64,000 nt of DNA from Curtobacterium sp. VKM Ac-1376. Lineage in GTDB: Bacteria; Actinomycetota; Actinomycetes; Actinomycetales; Microbacteriaceae. Positions 16,766 to 25,021 of this stretch are shown here, one piece after another. Numbering within the stretch: position 1 is the first letter of the stretch; each line of letters begins with the position of its first letter. A program made the position numbers and the translations under genes. The stretch lies in the NCBI RefSeq assembly GCF_015351025.1, contig NZ_JADKRV010000001.1:434001-498000 (forward strand), written 5' to 3'. The notes under the pieces are model-generated. The model saw only the letters and a list, made by a program, of their open reading frames with translations. It ran no database searches and was not told the origin of the DNA.

Positions 16766-17844
16766 TTCGCAGCGGCGACCAGGGAGGCCACCGGCACCGC
16801 ACCCGCGAGGACACGGCCGTCGTCGGTCAGGTACACGGAGACGAGCGACGTCTGCACGGCACGCCCGCCGTCGACGGGCTTCGTCAGCTGGTCGAGCAGG
16901 CCCGAGGCCTCGCCCTCGAGCCCGGACTGGTCGACCGTGCCGGCGGGGAGCTCGGCGATGGTGCTCCAGCCCGTGCCGGTGAAGCTCGGCTCGTCACCGC
17001 TGCGCTCGGCCTCGCCGCCGTGCCCGCGGTGCTCACCCTCCGCGTCGGTTCCGGCGTCGGACAGGTCCTTCTCGGTGACCTTCGCGTTCGACGGCGGGGT
17101 GAAGTCGAACAGCCGCGCGGCCGGGGCACCGTAGTCGAGGCTCGTGAACCCGACCTGCACCGCGGGGTCGTCCCCGCCGGCTGCTTCGACGCTCGCACGG
17201 AGCGGGAGCCCGGTCTGCTGGTCCACGGCCAGCCGGACGGCTCCGACGAGGGTGTCCGACGACTTCGGCGTCAGGGTGATCTGCCAGGCGTCGTGTCCGG
17301 CGACGCTGACCTCGGTCGGCTTCGACACGGTGGTGGTCGGGGTGATCGCGTCGATGGCCTGCTTCGCGATGTCGGCCGGGGTGGTCGTGCCGTCCTGCGG
17401 GTCCTCCGCGGCGTCGCTCGGCAGGGTCACGTGGGTGGCCGTTCGCTCCTTCGAGTCCCAGGTCCAGACCTCGGCACCGTTGCGGACGACGTCCTGCTCG
17501 GCGAGCTGCTGCGTCAGCTGGACGCGCTGCTTGTCCGGGCCGTCGACGTAGACGCGCGCGGTGTGCGCCGAGGTGAGCAGGCCGAGCACGTCGGAGGCGT
17601 CACCCTCGAGCGAGGAGCCACCGGTCCCGGTCGGCAGCTCCGGCAGGCCGAGGGCACTCGTCTGCGAGAGCTTGCCCGAGTACTGGGCGTCGGAGGACTT
17701 CGCGATGCTGGCGATGACGGCCGCCGCGCTCGGGTTCGTCCCCGCGATCGGGTCGCTCGCAGCGTTCGCGATCATCGGGGCGGCAACGGCTCCGGCGACG
17801 ACGACCGGTGCGATGACGGCTGGCAGCCATGCTGACTTCTTCAT
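16762..17844 (-). CDS. Secreted LolA/DUF2092-like protein in an ABC exporter operon
   Basis: Exported protein of 360 residues with a signal sequence (MKKSAWLPAVIAPVVVAGAVAAPMIANA) and probable cleavage after ANA. The body resembles the LolA-like beta sheet fold of outer-surface carrier proteins: VYVDGPDKQRVQLTQ, EVWTWDSKERTATHVTLP, DAWQITLTP and AVDQQTGLPLR. GAGGGG precedes ATG 17844. It is translationally coupled to the ABC ATPase, so it probably binds or senses the exported substrate at the outer face. No lipobox is visible. Confidence 0.75.
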   Translation of the reverse strand: MKKSAWLPAVIAPVVVAGAVAAPMIANAASDPIAGTNPSAAAVIASIAKSSDAQYSGKLSQTSALGLPELPTGTGGSSLEGDASDVLGLLTSAHTARVYVDGPDKQRVQLTQQLAEQDVVRNGAEVWTWDSKERTATHVTLPSDAAEDPQDGTTTPADIAKQAIDAITPTTTVSKPTEVSVAGHDAWQITLTPKSSDTLVGAVRLAVDQQTGLPLRASVEAAGGDDPAVQVGFTSLDYGAPAARLFDFTPPSNAKVTEKDLSDAGTDAEGEHRGHGGEAERSGDEPSFTGTGWSTIAELPAGTVDQSGLEGEASGLLDQLTKPVDGGRAVQTSLVSVYLTDDGRVLAGAVPVASLVAAAK

Positions 17845-17930
17845 CGGGTTCCCCTCGTGGAGCAGCAGAGTCGTCGGTACGGTACGTCCGCCCCCCGACA
17901 GGCAGCTGGGCATCCGCAAAACGGGCCGAA

Positions 17931-18419
17931 CTAGGCGCTCGCTCCGGCGTCGACGCCGGCGGGGGCGCTGCCGTCGTAGGCGCAGATGGCGTTGACCTTC
18001 TCGGCACTCGCGCTGGTGCGGTCGAACTCGTAGCCGAGCCACTCCTTCGCCAGGCGTCGTGCGAGCTCGATGCCGACGACGCGCTGCCCCATGCAGAGCA
18101 CCTGGGCATCGTTGGACAGGATCGAGCGCTCCACGCTGTACGAGTCGTGTGCGGTGACAGCGCGGACACCCGGGACCTTGTTGGCGCTGATCGCCACGCC
18201 GAGGCCGGTGCCGCAGATCAGGATCGCGCGGTCGGCCTCGCCGTTCGCCACCAGGCGTGCAGCGTCGACGGCGACGTGCGGGTAGGCGGTGTGCCCGTCC
18301 GCGTCGACGCCGACGTCGACCACGTCCGACACCCGGTCGTCGGCGACCAGGTCGGCCTTGATGATCTCCTTGTAGTCGAACCCGGCGTCGTCGGACCCGA
18401 TCACGAGACGGTACGTCAT
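17931..18419 (-). CDS. RpiB/LacAB-type sugar-phosphate isomerase
   Basis: Aldose-ketose phosphate isomerase of 162 residues. The N-terminal [10 protein letters not shown], the catalytic cysteine in [15 protein letters not shown] near residue 67 and the histidine in [13 protein letters not shown] are the RpiB family marks. Ribose 5-phosphate is the classical substrate. Its placement opposite a SorC regulator, with no pentose genes nearby, makes a tetrulose or other catabolic ketose phosphate equally possible, as known for mycobacterial erythritol pathways. I leave the symbol blank for that reason. Confidence 0.85.
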   Translation of the reverse strand: MTYRLVIGSDDAGFDYKEIIKADLVADDRVSDVVDVGVDADGHTAYPHVAVDAARLVANGEADRAILICGTGLGVAISANKVPGVRAVTAHDSYSVERSILSNDAQVLCMGQRVVGIELARRLAKEWLGYEFDRTSASAEKVNAICAYDGSAPAGVDAGASA

Positions 18420-18477
18420 GGGTGTGCTCCCTCCGCGCTCGGAGATCCGAACGCTCCTTCCAGTCTGCGACGACCAC

Positions 18478-18525
18478 GGACATCTGTCCAGCACACAATT
18501 TCTGCGCTGCGCGTGGCGGTAGCAT
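18478..18525. promoter_or_regulatory. Intergenic control region of RpiB-like and SorC genes
   Basis: The palindrome GGACATCTGTCC (18478-18489) lies mid-way in the 112-bp divergent gap. TAGCAT (18520-18525) ends six bases before ATG 18532, a leaderless promoter for the regulator. The palindrome is a candidate operator for the SorC protein. Confidence 0.5.
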
Positions 18526-18531
18526 CGCACC

Positions 18532-19494
18532 ATGTCGGCCGAGACCCCCACCCCGGACGGAGCCCGGACCCGGTTCCCGCTGGACACCGTCTACCAGGCG
18601 GCGCGGATGTACTACCTCGAGGACGCCACGCAGGTCGAGATCGCCTCGCGCCTCGGTGTCTCAAGACCGACCGTCTCGCGGCTCGTCGCCGAGGCACGCA
18701 AGGCCGGACTCGTCCGCATCGAGGTCGTCGACCCGTTCCAGGACGAGACCGTGGCGCTCGCCGAACGCCTGCAGGTCGTGCTCGGGCTCCGAGCCGTACA
18801 CCTCGCCGCGGTCACCCACGCGGCGACGCTCGGCGCCGACCTGGCCGCCCCCCTCGCTGCCGCGGTGGAGGGGATGGGACTGGTCCCCGGCGACGCCGTC
18901 CTGATGTCGTCCGGGCGCACCGTCCACGACGTCGCGCGCTCCGGCATGCCCGCGATGTCGGGCGTGCAGCTCGTCCCGACCGTGGGCGGGCAGGCCGACC
19001 CGATGCCGTGGTTCCAGACGAACGAGATCACCCGGACGGCCGCCGAGCACTCCGGCGCGATCCCGGCGTTCCTGTTCGCCCAGGCGCTGCCGTCCCCGGC
19101 GATGCGGTCCACCCTCGACGAGGACCCGGCGTTCCAGCACGTCGTCGGGCTGTGGAGCCGGGCGAAGGGCGCGATCCTCGGCATCGGTGCGCCGACCCAC
19201 ACGCGCGACGCCCTGGCCAGGGGCATCCCGGTCGAGGACGCCGTGTTCGACCGGGCCACCGGCGACGTCTGCCTGAACTTCTACGCCGCCGACGGTTCCG
19301 CCATCGAGTTCCCCGGGAGCGACCGGATGGTGCGGACCTCGCGCGAGATCCTGTCGACCGTGCCGCACGCCGTCGGGGTCGCCGTCGGCGCCGCGAAGGT
19401 GTCGAGCATCGTCGGTGCCGTCCGCGGTGGGCTGGTCAACGAGCTGGTGACGGACGCGGCGACGGCGCGCGCCGTGCTCGACGCCCTCGCCTGA
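18532..19494 (+). CDS. SorC/DeoR-type sugar-phosphate-responsive regulator
   Basis: Regulator of 320 residues. An N-terminal helix-turn-helix (about residues 25-60, [25 protein letters not shown]) precedes a SorC-type sugar-phosphate-binding domain. Members usually control an adjacent catabolic operon and respond to a phosphorylated sugar; here the divergent RpiB-like gene is the obvious target. Leaderless start is supported by TAGCAT six bases upstream. A second SorC regulator at 25 kb controls another unit. Confidence 0.9.
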   Translation: MSAETPTPDGARTRFPLDTVYQAARMYYLEDATQVEIASRLGVSRPTVSRLVAEARKAGLVRIEVVDPFQDETVALAERLQVVLGLRAVHLAAVTHAATLGADLAAPLAAAVEGMGLVPGDAVLMSSGRTVHDVARSGMPAMSGVQLVPTVGGQADPMPWFQTNEITRTAAEHSGAIPAFLFAQALPSPAMRSTLDEDPAFQHVVGLWSRAKGAILGIGAPTHTRDALARGIPVEDAVFDRATGDVCLNFYAADGSAIEFPGSDRMVRTSREILSTVPHAVGVAVGAAKVSSIVGAVRGGLVNELVTDAATARAVLDALA

Positions 19495-19578
19495 GCGACC
19501 CGGCTCGGCGCCCGATCCTTCCCATCGCGCGTGAGATGGAGGGTGGATTCGGGCATACCTGGTCGTTTCTTCGTGGCA

Positions 19579-19626
19579 GGTACGCCCGGTTCCGGTCGGT
19601 ACGCCCGGTTCCGGTCGGTACGCCGG
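19579..19626. repeat. 19-bp tandem repeat, about 2.5 copies
   Basis: The unit GGTACGCCCGGTTCCGGTC occurs twice perfectly (19579-19597, 19598-19616), then begins a third time. It abuts a GGGAGGC palindrome in the 186-bp gap between converging genes. Function unknown. Confidence 0.85.
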
Positions 19627-19668
19627 CCGGGAGGCGCGGGGCGGGGCCGCACCGCGCCTCCCGGCCGG
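19623..19668. repeat. GGGAGGC-type palindrome between convergent genes
   Basis: Perfect 17-bp arms (19623-19639 and 19652-19668), containing CGGGAGGCGCGG/CCGCGCCTCCCG, enclose 12 bases. It lies between the converging SorC and DinB-fold genes, where it could stop transcription from both sides. Confidence 0.8.
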
Positions 19669-19680
19669 TGGTTCCCGCGT

Positions 19681-20205
19681 CTACGGCGTGCGCCGCACGT
19701 CCCACAGGTGGTGCACCGGGTCGTGCGTATAGTAGGTGGCGAGCGTCGCGACGGTGAAGGCGCTGCCGTCGGACCGGAGCCCGGTGCGCTCGAGCACCTC
19801 GTCGGGCACCGCCGCGAAGGCGCGGGCCGCGCGGTCGGCCGACTCCCGCAGCTCCCGCGCGACGCCGGCGGGGTCCTGCTCGCCGTAGCGCTCCTGCACG
19901 GCGGTGGCGTCCTGGTCCCAGTTGGGGAAGGTCGGGGCGTCCTCGGTGAGCATCAGCTCGAGGCGCTCGGCCATCTTCCGGTGCACGTCGCGCACGTGGG
20001 CGCCGTACTCGAGCGGTGACCAGGTGTGGTCATCCGGGCGGTCACGGACGTCGTCGCGTCCGAGCACTGCCGGCCACCCGGCGGTGTTCTCGTCGATGAT
20101 GCCCGGCACGTCGCGGATCGTCACGGTGCTGCCGTCGTAACCGCACTCGGGGCACGCGGACTCGATGACCCACGTCCAGCTCTTCGTCTCGGGTTCGATC
20201 GCCAT
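19681..20205 (-). CDS. DinB-fold protein, possible thiol-dependent transferase
   Basis: The 174-residue protein has the DinB four-helix pattern with metal-site histidines in LEYGAHVRDVHRKM near residue 65 and THDPVHHLWDV near the C-terminus. Actinobacterial DinB proteins include mycothiol-dependent enzymes; the substrate here is unknown. An N-terminal CPECGYDG might bind metal. TAACAT lies seven bases before ATG 20205, supporting a leaderless mRNA. It is not linked to neighbours in function. Confidence 0.8.
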   Translation of the reverse strand: MAIEPETKSWTWVIESACPECGYDGSTVTIRDVPGIIDENTAGWPAVLGRDDVRDRPDDHTWSPLEYGAHVRDVHRKMAERLELMLTEDAPTFPNWDQDATAVQERYGEQDPAGVARELRESADRAARAFAAVPDEVLERTGLRSDGSAFTVATLATYYTHDPVHHLWDVRRTP

Positions 20206-20398
20206 GGGGCCGATGTTATGGCCTCGTTACTCAGCTTCCTGGTTCGCCGGACTGGTGCGGATCGACGGCGACCCCCGTCCGGGTGACACGCCGGTTCCTG
20301 AGAATCCCCGGCCAATGACATTTCGGTTGCTCGGTAACGTCGCTCGCTGTTCTGGGCCGGGTCCCCGCCGGTCAACCGATCCCCCCGAGGAGCAGTGC

Positions 20399-21931
20399 AT
20401 GGGTTCCGACCCCAGCAGTACCCATCCCCGACCGCACCGACGACTGCGCGAGAGCGACGTCACCGTGGTCGACAAGAGCATGATGCGCCGAGCCGTCAGC
20501 GGCATGGTCGTCGGCAACACCATGGAGTGGTACGACGTCGGTGTCTACGGCTACCTGGCCGTGACCATGGGCAAGGTCTTCCTGCCCACGGCCGAACCGT
20601 CGGTGCAGATCCTGTTCAGCCTGGGGGTGTTCGCGGCGACCTACATCGCGCGGCCCCTCGGTGGTATCGTGTTCGGACGCCTCGGCGACCGCATCGGGCG
20701 CCAGAAGATCCTCGCCACGACGTTGATCATGATGGCGGCGTCGACGTTCCTGATCGGCGCGCTGCCCGCCTACGCGACCATCGGCGTCTTCGGCCCGATC
20801 CTGCTCGTCGTGCTGAAGCTGGCGCAGGGCTTCTCGACCGGTGGTGAGTACGCCGGTGCGACGACCTTCGTCACCGAGTACGCCCCGGACCGCCGCCGCG
20901 GGTTCTTCGCGAGCATCCTGGACTTCGGCAGCTACCTGGGCTTCGCGCTCGGCGCCACGGTCGTGTCGGTGCTGCAGATCACCCTCGGCGAAGAGGCGAT
21001 GACCGCGTACGGCTGGCGGTTCCCGTTCCTGGCGGCCGGTGTGATCGGCGTCGTGGCGATCTGGTTCCGCCTGCGCATCGAGGAGTCGCCGGTGTTCCAG
21101 GCGACCCAGGCCGCGCAGGAGGCCGCGACCGAGACCCGGGCGTCCTTCGACGGTGAGCGCCCCGCCAGCGTCGTCGCGATGGTCCGCCAGCACTGGCGTC
21201 CGATCGTCATCGCGATCATGCTCGTCGCGGCGTCGAACACCGTCGGCTACGCGCTGACCTCGTACATGCCGACGTACCTGACCGACTCGCTCGGGTACTC
21301 CGCGCTCGACGGCACGCTGCTGACGATCCCGGTGCTCCTGCTGCTCGCGGTGATGCTGCCCCTGACCGGCAAGCTGTCCGACCGCCTCGGGCGCCGTGTG
21401 GTGATGTGGATCGGTGCCGCCACCACGGTCGTGCTCGTCGTGCCGGCGTTCATGCTGATCGGGCACGGGGCGCAGTGGTCGACGCTCGCCGGCCTCGGGC
21501 TGCTCGCGCTGATGACCGCGCTGTGGGTGTCGAACCAGGCTGCGTCGCTGCCGGCGCTGTTCCCGACCTCGACGCGGTACGGCGGCATGGGCTTCGCCTA
21601 CAACATCGCGATCGCCGTGTTCGGCGGGACCACCCCCCTGATCGTGCAGGCACTGCTCACTGCGACGGGTGACCAGCTGGCGCCGGCGTACTTCCTGATG
21701 GCGATGAGTGTCGTCGGTGCGATCGGTGTCTTCTGCATGAAGGAGTCCTCGCAGCGTCCGCTGCCCGGGTCGATGCCGGCGGTGGAGACGGAGGACGAGG
21801 CGAAGGAGCTCGTGCTCACGCAGGACACGAACCCGCACCTGGACCTCGGTGACCTGCCGTTCGCCGCGCAGGACGCCGCTGCTGCCGCTGCGCGCGACGC
21901 TGCTGCGCAGGAGGCGCCGCCGGTGCGTTGA
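20399..21931 (+). CDS. MFS transporter of the metabolite:H+ symporter (ProP-like) group
   Basis: The 510-residue membrane protein belongs to the MHS group that imports compatible solutes or organic acids. GNTMEWYDVGVYGYLAV at about residue 40 and FGRLGDRIGRQKIL are its hallmarks. About twelve segments are followed by a long acidic and alanine-rich tail. GAGGAG precedes ATG 20399. Substrate could be proline, betaine, or a dicarboxylate; nothing nearby decides. The alanine-rich end resembles low-complexity extension rather than a domain. Confidence 0.88.
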   Translation: MGSDPSSTHPRPHRRLRESDVTVVDKSMMRRAVSGMVVGNTMEWYDVGVYGYLAVTMGKVFLPTAEPSVQILFSLGVFAATYIARPLGGIVFGRLGDRIGRQKILATTLIMMAASTFLIGALPAYATIGVFGPILLVVLKLAQGFSTGGEYAGATTFVTEYAPDRRRGFFASILDFGSYLGFALGATVVSVLQITLGEEAMTAYGWRFPFLAAGVIGVVAIWFRLRIEESPVFQATQAAQEAATETRASFDGERPASVVAMVRQHWRPIVIAIMLVAASNTVGYALTSYMPTYLTDSLGYSALDGTLLTIPVLLLLAVMLPLTGKLSDRLGRRVVMWIGAATTVVLVVPAFMLIGHGAQWSTLAGLGLLALMTALWVSNQAASLPALFPTSTRYGGMGFAYNIAIAVFGGTTPLIVQALLTATGDQLAPAYFLMAMSVVGAIGVFCMKESSQRPLPGSMPAVETEDEAKELVLTQDTNPHLDLGDLPFAAQDAAAAAARDAAAQEAPPVR

Positions 21932-21953
21932 CGCGTGCGGCTCTCGGCGTGAC

Positions 21954-22006
21954 CACGGACGGGAGGCGCGGTGCGGGTCCGACCCGCACCGCGCCTCCCG
22001 TCCGTG
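21954..22006. repeat. GGGAGGC-type palindrome with 26-bp perfect arms
   Basis: The arms 21954-21979 and 21981-22006 are perfectly complementary over 26 bp with a single base between. It follows the MFS gene and is the longest member of the family; it could terminate that transcript. Confidence 0.85.
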
Positions 22007-22027
22007 CGCGCGCACACTGCGACGATC

Positions 22028-22126
22028 CACGCGTCGATCGACGCGTGTTCTGTCGTTGCATGCGCTTGTACCGGATGCGTACGCATGAGACGACGTTGCA
22101 CGCGTCGATCGACTCGCGTTCTGTCG
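22028..22126. repeat. 20-bp perfect palindrome and its near copy
   Basis: CACGCGTCGATCGACGCGTG (22028-22047) is a perfect palindrome followed by TTCTGTCG. At 22099-22118 the same sequence returns with its last arm altered, again followed by TTCTGTCG. Between them ATGCGTACGCAT (22075-22086) is a 12-bp palindrome. The 21932-22346 gap contains no credible gene; it holds these elements and the promoter of the histidine phosphatase. Confidence 0.8.
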
Positions 22127-22346
22127 GAAGATGCGCACGCACCCACCGCAACCCGCACCCGCACCGCCCTCACTCGTGCCGGTGCTCCGACGCCGGGACC
22201 AGCGACTGCCCGATCGGGGCATCGACGTCCCACGACGATTTCGCAGTCGGGACGAGCGCGAGCACCGACCCGAAGCTCGACCACGAAGAACCCGCGCTGG
22301 AACACCCGGCAGGGCTGACGTCAGCGGCGGTCCGTAGGGTGGCGGC

Positions 22347-23003
22347 ATGCGACTGCTGCTCATCCGACACGGCCAGACCCCCGCGAACGTGAACGGTGTC
22401 CTCGATGCCGTGGTGCCCGGACCGGGGCTGACGGAGCTCGGGCAGCAGCAGGCCGACGCCCTGCCCGCGGCGCTCGCCGACCGTGGGATCGAGCGACTGT
22501 TCGTGTCGTCGATGGTCCGCACGCAGATCACCGCGGCACCCCTCGCGACCGCGCTCGGGCTCGAGCCCGTGGTACTGCCCGGCCTGCGCGAGATCGAGGC
22601 GGGCGACACCCAGGGCAAGAGCGACACCGTCTCGGTGCAGACCTACATCTCGACCGTGCACGGCTGGTCCGGTGGCGATCGCACGACCCGCATGCCCGGT
22701 GCCGAGAGCGGGATCGAGTTCTTCGCGCGCTACGACGACGCCGTCCGCCAGATCGAGGCCACCGGGGTCGCCGTCGCGGCAGCGGTCAGCCACGGCGCGG
22801 CGATCCGCACGTGGGCGAGCGCGGCCGCCGACAACACCCCGGACCACTTCGGCACGGAGCGCCACCTGGAGAACACCGGGATCGTCGAGCTCGAGGGGTC
22901 CTTCGCCGATGGTTGGCACCTGGTCGACTGGGAGGGCGAGCCCGTCGGCGGCGACCAGCTCATCGACCGCACGGCGCTCGACCCGACCGGCGAGCGGTAC
23001 TGA
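22347..23003 (+). CDS. Histidine phosphatase superfamily protein
   Basis: Phosphatase of 218 residues with the catalytic LIRHGQTPANVNG at residues 5-17 and a second histidine in AAVSHGAAIRTW. The phosphohistidine mechanism is certain from the motif, but the substrate (sugar phosphate, phosphoserine, or others) is not. TAGGGT (22335-22340) ends six bases before ATG 22347, so the transcript is probably leaderless. Confidence 0.9.
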   Translation: MRLLLIRHGQTPANVNGVLDAVVPGPGLTELGQQQADALPAALADRGIERLFVSSMVRTQITAAPLATALGLEPVVLPGLREIEAGDTQGKSDTVSVQTYISTVHGWSGGDRTTRMPGAESGIEFFARYDDAVRQIEATGVAVAAAVSHGAAIRTWASAAADNTPDHFGTERHLENTGIVELEGSFADGWHLVDWEGEPVGGDQLIDRTALDPTGERY

Positions 23004-23037
23004 CGCGCGGGTCGCGCACGCGACCAGCAGACGGACA

Positions 23038-23069
23038 GGAGGCCCGGTACCAGCTGGTACCGGGCCTCC
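23038..23069. repeat. 32-bp perfect palindrome of the GGGAGGC family
   Basis: GGAGGCCCGGTACCAG at 23038-23053 is followed directly by its complement, giving a 32-bp palindrome without loop; further GCAGACGG/CCGTCTGC pairing lies outside. It sits between converging genes and probably ends both transcripts. Confidence 0.8.
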
Positions 23070-23085
23070 CGTCTGCCTGTGCGCG

Positions 23086-24831
23086 TTACGCGAGCTGCGC
23101 CGATGCCGACGTGAGCGGCACGATCACGCCGTGCGACTCGCGCAGCACGTCGAGCGTGCGCTGGACCTCGTCCGCGCGCTCTTCGGCCGTCCAGTCGAGC
23201 GCACCGGCGAGTACGTCCGCCAGCTCGTCGAGCAGGTCGATCGTGACGCCACCGACGAACGCCAGGTTCGTGCGACGCAGGACGACGTCGACCAGGTGGA
23301 CGGCCTGCTCGTGCTCGGCGAAGTACGCGACCTCCGCGCGGGTGAGCGACGGGTCCGACTCGAGTGCCTCGACCGGGCCGTCGGTCAGGACGTCCACGAC
23401 CTCGGCGGCACGGGTGCCGTAGCGCTCGAGCAGCCCCTCCACCAGGGACTCGTCCAGGCCGTCGCGGTGCGACTTGATCCACAGGGCGCGCTGGGCGTCC
23501 GTGGTCGGGAACTCCTTGCCACCGCCGATCGGCATCCCGGTCGTGTCGACCTTGCGGGTCATGCCGAGCTTGGTCGTCGCCTCGGTGGACAGGTGTGCGG
23601 CGAGGGCGCGGAACGTCGTCCACTTGCCGCCGACGAGCGACAGCACGGTCGACTTCGGCAGACCGGCGATCTGCGTGTCCACGATCCGGTAGTCGCGGGA
23701 GACGAAGCCGGGGGCGGTGTCCTCGTGACGGGGGAGCGGGCGGATGCCGGAGTAGCTGTAGACGATGTGGTCGCGCGTGACCTCGATCTGCGGGAACACG
23801 TGCTTCACGAGCCCGAAGAAGTAGTCGATCTCCTCGTCCGTGGTCGTGACCGGCTTCGCGGGGTCGGCGTCGATGTCGGTCGTGCCGATGAGCACCCGGC
23901 CCTTGAGCGGGTAGATGAGGACGATGCGGCCGTCGTCGTTCTCGAAGAACAGCTCGCGGCCCTTGGTGGCCTCGAGCAGCTCGTCGTTGCGGACGACGAT
24001 GTGCGAGCCCTTCGTGCCGCCCATGAACTTCGTCTCGCCGCCGAACGCCCCGTTCGTCAGGTCGGTCCAGGGGCCGGAGGCGTTGATCACGACGTCGGCG
24101 GTGAAGACGAACTCGTCGCCGGTCTCGCGGTCGCGCAGCAGGACGCCGCCGTCACGGGTTCCGGCGGCCTCGACGTAGTTGGTGGCGCGCGCGGTCGCGG
24201 CGGAGCCGCTCCCGGTGCCCGCGGCCAGGCCGTCCTTCAGGACGTCGAGGGCCAGGCGCTCGGGCTCGTGCACGCTCGCGTCGTAGTAGGTGCCCGTGTA
24301 CTTCAGGTCCTTGTTGAGGGCCGGCATGTCCTCGAGCGCAGCCTTCCTGGTGCGGAAGACGTGCTTCGGGACCGAGCCGCCGTCGCGCGAGAAGGAGTCG
24401 TAGATCGTCATGCCGATCTTGATGAGCATCGCGCCGCGCTCCTTCGTGGAGCGCTGCTTGTGCGTCAGCATGCGCAGCGGGGCGTTCATGATGCCGGAGA
24501 ACGTCGAGAAGATCGGCATCGTCGTCTGCAGCGGCTTGACGTAGTGCGGGGCGATGCGGATCAGGCCGTTGCGCTCCTGCACGCTCTCGCGCACCAGGCG
24601 GAACTCGCCGTTCTCCAGGTAGCGGATGCCGCCGTGGATCATGTGGCTCGAGGCCGCGGAGGCGCCGGAGGCGTAGTCGCTCCGCTCGACCAGGGCGACG
24701 TCGACGCCCTGCAGGGCGAGGTCGCGGAACGTGGCGATGCCGTTGATGCCGCCGCCGACGACGAGGACCTGCGCGTTCGGGCGCTCGGTGAGGGCGGTCA
24801 CCGTGTTCCGGGGCTGTGTCTTCTTCGACAT
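23086..24831 (-). CDS. glpD: Glycerol-3-phosphate dehydrogenase (FAD-dependent, aerobic type)
   Basis: Oxidises sn-glycerol 3-phosphate to dihydroxyacetone phosphate and feeds electrons to the respiratory chain at the membrane surface. The 581 residues start with the FAD motif VLVVGGGINGIATFRDLALQG near residue 23, then DYASGASAASSHMIHGGIRYL. The C-terminal third carries the accessory domain of GlpD. AAGGAAG lies upstream of ATG 24831. Glycerol kinase and facilitator genes are not in the window. The divergent SorC regulator and its twin operators suggest control by a phosphorylated ligand. Confidence 0.95.
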   Translation of the reverse strand: MSKKTQPRNTVTALTERPNAQVLVVGGGINGIATFRDLALQGVDVALVERSDYASGASAASSHMIHGGIRYLENGEFRLVRESVQERNGLIRIAPHYVKPLQTTMPIFSTFSGIMNAPLRMLTHKQRSTKERGAMLIKIGMTIYDSFSRDGGSVPKHVFRTRKAALEDMPALNKDLKYTGTYYDASVHEPERLALDVLKDGLAAGTGSGSAATARATNYVEAAGTRDGGVLLRDRETGDEFVFTADVVINASGPWTDLTNGAFGGETKFMGGTKGSHIVVRNDELLEATKGRELFFENDDGRIVLIYPLKGRVLIGTTDIDADPAKPVTTTDEEIDYFFGLVKHVFPQIEVTRDHIVYSYSGIRPLPRHEDTAPGFVSRDYRIVDTQIAGLPKSTVLSLVGGKWTTFRALAAHLSTEATTKLGMTRKVDTTGMPIGGGKEFPTTDAQRALWIKSHRDGLDESLVEGLLERYGTRAAEVVDVLTDGPVEALESDPSLTRAEVAYFAEHEQAVHLVDVVLRRTNLAFVGGVTIDLLDELADVLAGALDWTAEERADEVQRTLDVLRESHGVIVPLTSASAQLA

Positions 24832-24905
24832 GGTTCGTCGCTTCCTTCGTCTGTTCGTGGGTCAGGATCGATCGTGCGCTCGTTCGACAAGGTGGGCAAC
24901 TTGCG

Positions 24906-24994
24906 TGCACGAACGTGCAGCACCGGTGTCGTGCAGCCCGAGACGGCCGTCCGGAGGCGCGACAGGGGTTGCAGAGGCCGTGCACGTCCGTGCA
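24906..24994. promoter_or_regulatory. Twin operators between glpD and a SorC regulator
   Basis: TGCACGAACGTGCA (24906-24919) and TGCACGTCCGTGCA (24981-24994) are inverted repeats with the same TGCACG half-site, 75 bp apart. Their identity and position in the 190-bp divergent gap make them the likely binding sites of the SorC regulator, with possible looping. Confidence 0.75.
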
Positions 24995-25021
24995 TGGTTG
25001 CGTTCGACAGATCGGAGCACC

